From the NCBI GenBank assembly GCA_015152475.1, contig SUTW01000001.1, positions 186,001 to 250,000 on the forward strand: 64,000 nt of DNA, written 5' to 3'. Numbering within the stretch: position 1 is the stretch's first letter; every line of letters starts with the position of its first letter. A program made the translations under genes and the position numbers. Shown here piece after piece: positions 54,023-64,000 of this stretch. This DNA is from Cyanobacteria bacterium SIG30. Its GTDB lineage: Bacteria; Cyanobacteriota; Vampirovibrionia; Gastranaerophilales; Gastranaerophilaceae. The notes beneath the pieces were generated by a model. The model ran no database searches and was not told where the DNA came from. It worked only from the letters and a program-made list of their open reading frames with translations.

Positions 54023-55525
54023 TTAATTTACACTGTGAGCAAAAAGTTCATTAACTATTTTCGAATAATTTTCTGCATTGTAATCATCCGCAAATAAGTT
54101 ATTCCAATGTTCAACAGGATCTCCATATTCTGAAAATCTTGGATTATGTAACATTAAATCATGAGTGTTTGTTGAGTGGTTTAAAGGATAAAGATCGTGA
54201 ATTTGCATAAAAGTTGGCAATTTATCTTGAGGATTATCAAATCCAAATAAACATGAATTTATTCTGTTTAATCTTTGTTCGTAGGTCATTACGCCATTAT
54301 CATTATCATTTGAAACTTCGATACCTGGTGCATATTGTTCAGATTTTGCAAATCTTTTTGTTAAATTTTTAGTTTCATTAATATTATCAGCATTTCCCCA
54401 GTTGGTTCCTGCATTCATGCCCATATTTTTAAAATGTTCAATGTTATTGTCGCATTTTTCTCCAACAAAACTTATATCACTGCGTCCAGTTCTTTGTCTG
54501 ATTGAATATGTAATATATTGCATTTGTTCATAACTTGGAGTTGCACCAACGCCTGCATAATGTGCCATATCATAACCACCAACATGTTTTGCGCTGTCAA
54601 AATAAATGGCATCAAAACCCATATCTATTCCATTTACGCATAAATCAATGAATTTTTCGACATGTTCAGGGTTGTTCCATTTAAATGGTTCGTCATATCC
54701 AATTTTTATTTGGTCTTCACTTACAAGCATTCTAAAACCTGTTTTAATACCTTTAATGTGAGCTAAATCATTAAAAGCTTTTATTTGTTCATGAGGATTA
54801 ACTGTAACCCCATTTCTTTCCATAGAATTAACGGTTAAATTTTCACTTATTCCATAATTAAACCAAGGATCAATTTTAATTGTGTATTGTGAGTTTTCTT
54901 CCCAACCTGGTTTGTTATAGCCATCTCCATAAATGTTTGGATATAGCTGAGATAAAATAACACAATTTGCCCAGTTTGAAGATGAAGGCGGGATAATATT
55001 AAGCATTTTAATTGCACCTAATATTCCTTCTGAACATCTATCACCTTCCATTTTACCAAGTGCTCTTGGATTAATTTCTATATAATTTGCATGGCGACCC
55101 CAATTATCTCCAAAATTAGGGGTTCTGATATTTTTCGGTATTTCATTTATTGAATAAGGAATATTTAACGAAATTAAAGTTTCAATAGCTTCTTTTGCGC
55201 TCATATTAAGGATATGACGAGGTTTAACGCCAGCTAACCATTTTTTACTTTTGTTATATGAGCCATAATATACAGAATTTGGGTCAATTTTGTAATTTGA
55301 TAATTCATTCTTACCGCTTAAAACATAATAAAGTTTATTTGCAGGGTTTTCTTCACCTGCGTATGCACCAAAAGAAATAGTTTTATTTATTTTTGCACCA
55401 TAAATGTTACCTAATGGTAACTGAACATAGTTTGTATTTAATTTCTCAGATGTTTTGCTTTTAAAACTCTGATTGAAATTTTTTGGTGTATAAAATAAAT
55501 TTTTTTGTAAACTATTTATTTTCAT
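54023..55525 (-). CDS. GH13 (alpha-amylase)-like protein with lineage-type N-terminus
   Basis: 500 aa from ATG 55525 (MKINSLQKNLFYTPKNF). An N-terminal segment ending TISFGAYAGEENPA is of a type I associate with Gastranaerophilales proteins. The body is a TIM barrel: region II-like MGFDAIYFDSAKHVGG (about residues 302-317, nucleophile Asp in FDSAKH) and region III-like ISFVGEKCDN (about 351-360, acid Glu), with possible region IV SNDNDNG. No signal peptide is clear. A glycoside hydrolase or transglycosylase acting on alpha-glucans is likely; substrate unknown. A palindrome overlaps the leader. Confidence 0.65.
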   Translation of the reverse strand: MKINSLQKNLFYTPKNFNQSFKSKTSEKLNTNYVQLPLGNIYGAKINKTISFGAYAGEENPANKLYYVLSGKNELSNYKIDPNSVYYGSYNKSKKWLAGVKPRHILNMSAKEAIETLISLNIPYSINEIPKNIRTPNFGDNWGRHANYIEINPRALGKMEGDRCSEGILGAIKMLNIIPPSSSNWANCVILSQLYPNIYGDGYNKPGWEENSQYTIKIDPWFNYGISENLTVNSMERNGVTVNPHEQIKAFNDLAHIKGIKTGFRMLVSEDQIKIGYDEPFKWNNPEHVEKFIDLCVNGIDMGFDAIYFDSAKHVGGYDMAHYAGVGATPSYEQMQYITYSIRQRTGRSDISFVGEKCDNNIEHFKNMGMNAGTNWGNADNINETKNLTKRFAKSEQYAPGIEVSNDNDNGVMTYEQRLNRINSCLFGFDNPQDKLPTFMQIHDLYPLNHSTNTHDLMLHNPRFSEYGDPVEHWNNLFADDYNAENYSKIVNELFAHSVN

Positions 55526-55529
55526 TTCT

Positions 55530-55545
55530 ATTTGTCCAGACAAAT
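55530..55545. promoter_or_regulatory. Palindrome just before the GH13-like gene
   Basis: ATTTGTC-CA-GACAAAT, 5 nt upstream of ATG 55525, where the ribosome-binding site would be; no other Shine-Dalgarno sequence is seen. It could be an operator or an RNA hairpin blocking initiation. Confidence 0.35.
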
Positions 55546-55606
55546 ATATAGAAATAAAACATATAAAAAATTGCTTCAAAAAAACATAAAATTAAGTTTT
55601 GTAAAA

Positions 55607-56013
55607 CTATAATTCGCAATTATTACAAGCTTTTATTCTTGCAATTGCCTTTGCTAATGCTATTTGTGCTTTCGATAAATCTTCTGGTTTATCGTGTGCT
55701 TTTAATCTTGCTTCAGCTTGTTCTTTTGCAACATGCGCTCTTTGAAGATCAATGTCTGAACCTAGTTCTGCTGCATCTGTTAAAATTGTTGCAGTATTAT
55801 CTTTAAATTGCAATATACCGCCCATTGTTGTCATAAAAATAGATTTTCCGTCTTTAACAACTTTTGTTACGCCAATGTCAAGGGCACTTGTGATTGCGAT
55901 GTGGTTTGGTAAAATTCCAAATTTTCCATCAATGCCTTGTGTTAAAATTTCATCAACAACATCTTCAAAGACAACTTTTTCATGAGTTATAACTTTGATT
56001 TTTATTTTGTTCA

Positions 56014-56014
<1 letters not shown>
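55607..56014 (-). CDS. atpC: F-type ATP synthase epsilon subunit
   Basis: 135 aa: an N-terminal beta-sandwich (IKVITHEKVVFEDVVDEILTQGIDGKFGILPNHIAITSALDIG) and a C-terminal helical hairpin (DLQRAHVAKEQAEARLKA...AQIALAKAIARIKA). Regulates rotation and ATPase activity of F1. The 1-nt overlap with atpD shows coupling. The other atp genes are not adjacent, the split seen in cyanobacteria. Confidence 0.96.
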
Positions 56015-57432
<1,418 letters not shown>

Positions 57433-57473
57433 CTATTTTTTGCTAACTTTATTTTAACATAAAAGATATAAAT

Positions 57474-58487
57474 TTAAGAAATTACTTTGTCGCAAACTGG
57501 AGCAAGAACCTTCAATTTGTCATATAATTCTTTAAATTGTTTTGGATACAAAGATTGAGCTCCATCACAAATTGCGCGTTCAGGATTATTGTGAACTTCT
57601 ATTATAAGACCATCGCAACCTGCTGCGACAGACGCCATAGACATAGGATAAATTTTATCACGTAAACCAGTTCCGTGACTTGGGTCAATTATAATTGGTA
57701 AATGTGATAATTTTTTAACAACAGGAATTGCGCAAAGGTCAAGAGTGTTTCTTGTTGTTGTTTCAAAAGTTCTAATGCCTCTTTCGCATAAAATAATTTC
57801 TCTATTCCCGCCTGCCATAAGGTATTCAGCTGCCATAAGCCATTCTTCAATTGTTGCAGATAAACCCCTTTTTAAAATGATTGGTTTTTTAACATGGCTT
57901 ACTTCTTTCAATAAGTTGAAATTTTGCATATTTCTTGCACCAATTTGCAAAATATCAACATATTTTTCAAATAAAGGAATTTGGCTAATTTCCATAATTT
58001 CTGATGTAACTGCCAAGTTATACTTATCTGCTGCTTTTCTTATTAAAATTAAACCTTCTTCGCCTAAACCTTGAAAAGCATAAGGTGATGTTCTGGGTTT
58101 AAATGCGCCACCTCTTATAATTTTGACGCCCATTTTACTTAATGCTTTTGCACATTCCATAATTTGTTCTTCAGATTCAATTGTACAAGGACCAGCAATT
58201 ATACCTATGTTTTTTCCACCAAATTTTTCGCCATTTATTTCAATAATAGTATCTTTTTTCTGAAAAACTCTACTTACAAGTTTATAACTTGATGTGATTT
58301 TTATAACCTCTTTAACACCATCTAAAAGTTCAATGTCTCTTGGGTCAATTATTTTACCACCAACAGCACCAATGACAGTGTGTACATCACCTTTAGAAAT
58401 GTGTGCCTGAAAGCCACGAGTTTTAATGTATTCTACAACTTTATCTTCGTTTTTTTGGCTTGCGCCATGTTTCATTACAATTAACAT
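57474..58487 (-). CDS. aroF: 3-deoxy-7-phosphoheptulonate synthase, type I-beta with ferredoxin-like domain
   Basis: First step of the shikimate pathway (PEP + erythrose 4-phosphate). 337 aa. An N-terminal ferredoxin-like regulatory domain (MLIVMKHGASQKNEDKVVEYIKTRGFQAHIS, about 1-70), as in Thermotoga, allows feedback control; the barrel has GIIAGPCTIESEEQI, KIIRGGAFKPRTSPYAFQGLG, QIGARNMQNFNLL, PIILKRGLSATIEEWL, IDPSHGTGLRDK. One nt... immediately after the Q/N-rich gene (0-nt gap), so cotranscribed with it. Confidence 0.95.
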   Translation of the reverse strand: MLIVMKHGASQKNEDKVVEYIKTRGFQAHISKGDVHTVIGAVGGKIIDPRDIELLDGVKEVIKITSSYKLVSRVFQKKDTIIEINGEKFGGKNIGIIAGPCTIESEEQIMECAKALSKMGVKIIRGGAFKPRTSPYAFQGLGEEGLILIRKAADKYNLAVTSEIMEISQIPLFEKYVDILQIGARNMQNFNLLKEVSHVKKPIILKRGLSATIEEWLMAAEYLMAGGNREIILCERGIRTFETTTRNTLDLCAIPVVKKLSHLPIIIDPSHGTGLRDKIYPMSMASVAAGCDGLIIEVHNNPERAICDGAQSLYPKQFKELYDKLKVLAPVCDKVIS

Positions 58488-59411
58488 TTAATCTTCCTTC
58501 TTTAAATCCATGTTCAAAACAAAGTTTATTGTGCTTTGCAATATAAGCATAACACAAGAATTTAATACAAGACCAGACATTATCTTCACACTTTGTTTTA
58601 AATTAGTGTTTTCTGTTTGTTTTATATCTTCAAAAGCAATTTTAACTGTAAAATTATTTTCTTTTGCGAACATTTTTATAAATCTGGATAATGTTTCTTT
58701 TGGGAAATCATTTATGGAATTTATAATTACATCAACATGTGATGCACCATTACAATAAAGTGAAATTTTAATATTTTGATAATTTATTGTACTTATTAAA
58801 ATTTCAACAACTTCTTCTTTGTTATTATTTTTCCCTTCTTCTTTTTTTTCTTTTATTTCCCAATCTAAATTTTCAGCTTTTGTTGTTATTGGCAAAAATG
58901 GAATATAAAGAAGTAAAATATTTTTTATGATATCAGTTTGTTGGCTTGTTGGATTGTTTCCTAAAACTATCGCCATTAATTCTTTCATCTGGCTTGTGTC
59001 TATATTTTTTCTTGCCATATCTGCCATTTGTTGAAAGATTTTTTGACTGGCTTCTTTTTGATTGTCAATAAGCAAATTCTGTAAAATTAATAAATTTATA
59101 GAATTATTCTGTGTGTTTTGTTGATTTTGTGTAAGAGTTGCTAATTGTGAAACTAAATTCTTAAAATCTTGCGGAATATTTAAAATATCTTTCATATATG
59201 CATTTGTCTGAGCAAATTCCATATTTTTTACTTTAAGTTCAGCTAAATAATTTGTTAAAAGCTGATTGGTTTGTGTCAGATTAAAATTGTTTGTTTGTTG
59301 ATTTATATTTTGTTCAAAAGCTTTATTTTGCTGGGCTTTTATACCTTCGTTTTGAAATAAGGCATTTTGTATAATTTTTCCTGCTATTGAAAAAATATTA
59401 AAATTATTCAT
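58488..59411 (-). CDS. Q/N-rich hypothetical protein, possible hook-length-control-like C-terminus
   Basis: 307 aa. Residues 20-120 are very rich in Gln/Asn (NKAFEQNINQQTNNFNLTQTNQLL, TLTQNQQNTQNNSINLL); a helical stretch and a KEKKEEGKNNNKEE linker follow, then VEILISTINYQNIKISLYCNGASHVDVIINSINDFPKETLSRFIK, which has the layout of a FliK-type C-terminal domain; the last 25 residues are hydrophobic. No flagellar genes are nearby, so the FliK idea is weak. It abuts aroF. A 51-aa gene is 44 nt upstream. Confidence 0.6.
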   Translation of the reverse strand: MNNFNIFSIAGKIIQNALFQNEGIKAQQNKAFEQNINQQTNNFNLTQTNQLLTNYLAELKVKNMEFAQTNAYMKDILNIPQDFKNLVSQLATLTQNQQNTQNNSINLLILQNLLIDNQKEASQKIFQQMADMARKNIDTSQMKELMAIVLGNNPTSQQTDIIKNILLLYIPFLPITTKAENLDWEIKEKKEEGKNNNKEEVVEILISTINYQNIKISLYCNGASHVDVIINSINDFPKETLSRFIKMFAKENNFTVKIAFEDIKQTENTNLKQSVKIMSGLVLNSCVMLILQSTINFVLNMDLKKED

Positions 59412-59455
59412 TTCAATATTTTATCATTTAGTCTTATCTTTTACAAGAAATCATT

Positions 59456-59611
59456 TTATTTTTTTTCTAATTTTTTTCTTAAATAATCAAAAAAATTGCC
59501 TATAATTGCTCTTTTTACATTTTTTTCAATTGTTTTATCAATTCTTTTTTCATTTGTTAAATCAAACAAGGACAAAAAATCTTGTTCTAAATAATCAAGT
59601 TCTGTTGTCAT
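59456..59611 (-). CDS. 51-aa hypothetical protein
   Basis: MTTELDYLEQDFLSLFDLTN... to ...FFDYLRKKLEKK. GGGAG 6-7 nt before the ATG and a good promoter (59638-59665) support it. Predicted amphipathic helices with an acidic N-terminal and a lysine-rich C-terminal half; no known family. Same strand as the Q/N-rich gene and aroF, so it may head their operon. Confidence 0.6.
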   Translation of the reverse strand: MTTELDYLEQDFLSLFDLTNEKRIDKTIEKNVKRAIIGNFFDYLRKKLEKK

Positions 59612-59637
59612 ATTTTTCTCCCATATATAACAACATT

Positions 59638-59665
59638 ATTGTAACATACAAATAAAATGAAGCAA
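59638..59665 (-). promoter_or_regulatory. Promoter of the 51-aa gene
   Basis: Minus strand: TTGCTT (59665-59660), 16-nt spacer, TACAAT (59643-59638) with TGT before it (extended -10). The sequence TACAATAATGTT is also found at the promoter of the 72-aa gene (52721-52726 and downstream). Confidence 0.5.
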
Positions 59666-59672
59666 ATAATTT

Positions 59673-60809
59673 TTATTTTATTTCAAGCCACTTGCGTATA
59701 AAGTCAGCAACAAATACACCAGACGATTTTACGCCGTATTCTTGAGGTTTATTGTTTTTGCCATAAATAATAACAGGGACTTGTTCTCTTGTGTGATCAG
59801 TGCCGTCAGCTGTTGGGTCACAACCATGGTCAGCAGTGATTATTAAAATGTCGTCTTCTTTTAATTCATTTATTATGTCGCTTAAATAAAAGTCAATTTC
59901 TTCAATGGCTTTTGCATAACCTTCAGCATTTCTTCTGTGACCATAAACCATATCTGTATCAACAAGATTTGTGAAAATAAGATTATTTTCTCCTTTTTTA
60001 ATAGCTCCTAATGTTGCTTCAAGTCCTTCTTTATTTGAACCAGTTGGGATAGATTCTGTGATACCAGAACCAACAAATATGTCTTTTATTTTGCCTATTC
60101 CAAGAACGCTTCCGCCATTTTTTTCAATTTCATTTAGTAAAGTGTCATTAGGTGGTGGCACAGAATAATCGTGGCGATATTTTCCTATTCTTGTTGGTTT
60201 ATTATCAATAATTTGATAAGGACGAGCAATAACTCTTGAAATTCCATAGCCGTTATCTAAAATTTTTCTTGCTATTTTACACCATTCATAAAGTGTATCT
60301 AATGGGATAACATCAATGTCTACAGCTATTTGGAAGACACTATCTGCAGATGTGTAAACTATTGGAAATTTTGTTTCATGGTGTTTTTCATTTAAATCTT
60401 CAATTATTTTTGTACCAGATGCAGGGCAATTTCCTAAAATTCCTTTACAGCCCGTTTTTTCAATAAATTCGTTTATAAGTTCATCAGGAAATTTTTTATA
60501 TGTTTTAAAAGGTTCTTTTAAAACAAGTCCCATAAGTTCCCAATGGCCTGTGGTTGTGTCTTTTCCTTTGGCTTTCATTTTTGCAATTGCATAACTTGCA
60601 GTTGGTTCTTCATTAATTTCAACACCTTTGATTTCAGCTAAATTTCCAAGCCCCATTTTTTCTAGGTTTGGAACATTTAACCCGCCTACTTTAGAGGCAG
60701 TGTTGCATAATGTGTTGTAAGTTATTTTATCGTCATATTCAGCACAATCTGGAAGTGCGCCTATTCCCATAGAATCTATAACTATAACAATCGCTCTTTT
60801 TTTATTCAT
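59673..60809 (-). CDS. deoB: Phosphopentomutase
   Basis: Interconverts (deoxy)ribose 1- and 5-phosphate in nucleoside salvage. 378 aa, alkaline-phosphatase superfamily. Visible: [100 protein letters not shown], the metal-site motifs. It overlaps the decarboxylase gene by 8 nt. Confidence 0.97.
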   Translation of the reverse strand: MNKKRAIVIVIDSMGIGALPDCAEYDDKITYNTLCNTASKVGGLNVPNLEKMGLGNLAEIKGVEINEEPTASYAIAKMKAKGKDTTTGHWELMGLVLKEPFKTYKKFPDELINEFIEKTGCKGILGNCPASGTKIIEDLNEKHHETKFPIVYTSADSVFQIAVDIDVIPLDTLYEWCKIARKILDNGYGISRVIARPYQIIDNKPTRIGKYRHDYSVPPPNDTLLNEIEKNGGSVLGIGKIKDIFVGSGITESIPTGSNKEGLEATLGAIKKGENNLIFTNLVDTDMVYGHRRNAEGYAKAIEEIDFYLSDIINELKEDDILIITADHGCDPTADGTDHTREQVPVIIYGKNNKPQEYGVKSSGVFVADFIRKWLEIK

Positions 60810-62115
60810 GTTTTAAAACCTTTATTCTTTCGCCAATTTTGTCTAAATGCCATTCTTGTATAACTTCACCAGGGTATAATATAGCACAACAAGGTGGTGT
60901 TTTTGTAATCATTTGTGCAGAAACTTTTAAAAGCGCTTCTTTTGAATCGATTTCTACATAATCCATATTAAATGCATCATAAGGTTGTATTTTAATAAAT
61001 GGAAATGGTTGAAAATCATTTTTTATATTTACATTTTGTGGAATTTTTATAAAATTTAATGCATCTTTTAATTTATTTAATTTGCTGTTAGTTGTGCCTA
61101 TTCCTGTTAAAAATAATAAAGCTTTATTTGAGGCCATTTCATCTTCAATGTTAAATCCTTCAAATAAAATTTGAGATAAAACTAACATATCACAATTATT
61201 TTTCTTCAATAAAATTTTCGTTTTATCAGCATTTAAAAATTCATAGCCTTTTTGTGAAACTGATTTTTCAAAGTTTTCAATATTGATTATAAGCTTTTTA
61301 ATTTTTTCTTTTCCATTTTTATTTAAAAAATCTACACAGGCCTCAATTGAAGCTAACATTGGATAAGAAGGCGATGTTGTTGCAAATAAATTAAGACTAT
61401 CTTGTATTTTATCTTCATCAAAATTACAATTTTTAGACACATGAAGAAGAGCGCAAGAATTTGGCGCACCAGCATTTTTATGAAGTGAATTCACAGAAAA
61501 ATCTGCTCCTTGTTCAATTGCAGTTTTGGGTAATAAATCTGAAAAATTATATAACGCGCCATGGGCTTCATCAACCATTAAATAAACTCCATATTGATGA
61601 CAAATTTTTGCAATTTCTTCAATATTAGAATTAACCCCTTCATAAGTTGGGCTTGTTAAAATAACTGCCTTATAAGTATCTAATTTTAAATTATTTTCAA
61701 GATTTTTAGGATCAATTTCAGTATAAATACCCCATTCTTCATTTATATTTGGGATAATCCAGTCGATTTTTGCATTTGTTAAAGTTATTGCAGAAAAAAC
61801 TGACTTATGGCAATTTCTTGCAATTAAAACTTTATCATTTGGTTTTAATATAGCCTTAATTATGGCCAAAATTCCACTTGTTGAGCCGTTTGTGAGCATA
61901 AATGTTTTTTTTGTTCCATAAATGCTACTTAATCTTTCTTGGGCTAACATTATAGCGCCTGTTGGATTTTGCAGGTTATCAAAACCTTCTATTTCAGAAA
62001 AATCATGTTCATATAACCCTTCAAGCCATTTAGGACCTATGTTTTTTTGGCTGTGCGTTGGAGTTGTAAATAAGGTTCTTTTTAATTTTTTATCTAATAA
62101 TTTTAAAATGCTCAT
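60802..62115 (-). CDS. Orn/Lys/Arg decarboxylase-family PLP enzyme
   Basis: 437 aa. Fold-type I PLP domain: [82 protein letters not shown], and the PLP lysine in [17 protein letters not shown]; the C-terminal part ([19 protein letters not shown]) matches the GIPLLYPGE-type end of the family (here AILYPGE). Shorter than YaaO/SpeA-type proteins (about 480 aa). Probably an amino-acid decarboxylase for polyamine synthesis (arginine or lysine); substrate not determined. Coupled to deoB. Confidence 0.85.
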   Translation of the reverse strand: MSILKLLDKKLKRTLFTTPTHSQKNIGPKWLEGLYEHDFSEIEGFDNLQNPTGAIMLAQERLSSIYGTKKTFMLTNGSTSGILAIIKAILKPNDKVLIARNCHKSVFSAITLTNAKIDWIIPNINEEWGIYTEIDPKNLENNLKLDTYKAVILTSPTYEGVNSNIEEIAKICHQYGVYLMVDEAHGALYNFSDLLPKTAIEQGADFSVNSLHKNAGAPNSCALLHVSKNCNFDEDKIQDSLNLFATTSPSYPMLASIEACVDFLNKNGKEKIKKLIINIENFEKSVSQKGYEFLNADKTKILLKKNNCDMLVLSQILFEGFNIEDEMASNKALLFLTGIGTTNSKLNKLKDALNFIKIPQNVNIKNDFQPFPFIKIQPYDAFNMDYVEIDSKEALLKVSAQMITKTPPCCAILYPGEVIQEWHLDKIGERIKVLKHE

Positions 62116-62228
62116 TTCATAATTTTAAAATATTAAAAGACTTAGTTCAATAAATTTAAAAAAAATGGGTCAAAATAATGATAAAATGTAACTTAAAATA
62201 AAAGTTTTATCTTTGATAAATTTTATAG

Positions 62229-64000
<1,772 letters not shown>

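Overview
This window is an AT-rich (roughly 30% GC), densely coding bacterial chromosome segment. Most genes are housekeeping genes in short operons that alternate strand. Several features point to the non-photosynthetic cyanobacterial sister group (Vampirovibrionia/Melainabacteria), most likely the gut-associated order Gastranaerophilales. The beta and epsilon subunits of the F-type ATP synthase sit together, away from the other atp genes, as in cyanobacteria. efp is followed by accB-accC. Prepilins carry the AFTLAEVLITLAIIGVVAALT signature, and a lineage-style N-terminus (INSLQKNLF ... ISFGAY) is present. Rubrerythrin and an NfnA/SudB-type flavoprotein fit an anaerobe. The lineage assignment is inference; no database search was possible.

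Layout. 1-7254 (-): infB-rbfA-truB-GerMN-gmk-coaBC-Nif3-aroC, with aroC cut by the window edge. 7321-12491 (+): smpB, a large TPR protein, a lipoprotein, a cysteine-cluster protein and a fused SNase-like/phospholipase D-like secreted nuclease. 12478-19923 (-): gyrB, a small membrane protein, rsmE, an HD-domain tRNA nucleotidyltransferase, rubrerythrin and a CHASE2-GGDEF diguanylate cyclase. 20051-22105 (+): RNase H-fold-like protein, TPR protein and histidine kinase. 22175-25858 (-): GAF/HD-GYP phosphodiesterase, TPR protein, rpsT. 26033-28322 is a small accessory zone: an atypical QueD-like gene, degenerate repeats resembling a tRNA 3' end, a lineage-specific protein, a structured RNA without a family name, a 54-aa protein and tRNA-Asp(GTC). 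28330-31899 (-): rpmA, rplU, a small protein, queA and gcvPB.

31962-38046 (+): comF-like gene, dnaN, thrB, OmpH/Skp-like gene, mnmG and a prepilin-like gene. 38050-43666 (-): apt, dacB, leuC, a four-cysteine mini-protein, an NfnA/SudB-like flavoprotein, an unknown coiled-coil protein and a NUDIX hydrolase. 43758-52471 (+): a divergent purM, guaB, guaA, a prepilin with an 11-G tract just after its start codon, efp, accB, accC and a second tRNA nucleotidyltransferase. 52468-62115 (-): small genes, a 6S-like RNA, an MgtE_N-like protein, a GH13-like protein, atpD-atpC, aroF, a Q/N-rich protein, deoB and an Orn/Lys/Arg decarboxylase-family gene. 62241-64000 (+): ligA, cut by the right edge.

Points of most interest: (i) the poly-G tract that puts the best start codon of a prepilin out of frame, as in a phase-variable gene; (ii) the 1.5-kb segment bounded by 55-57-nt direct repeats, one copy running into the 3' end of tRNA-Asp, with further degenerate copies and a promoter-bearing structured RNA inside; (iii) a probable 6S RNA; (iv) the SNase + double-HKD nuclease with a calcium-loop-like tail; (v) two class II tRNA nucleotidyltransferases, possibly a split CC-adding/A-adding pair; (vi) a QueD-like protein lacking the usual catalytic cysteine.
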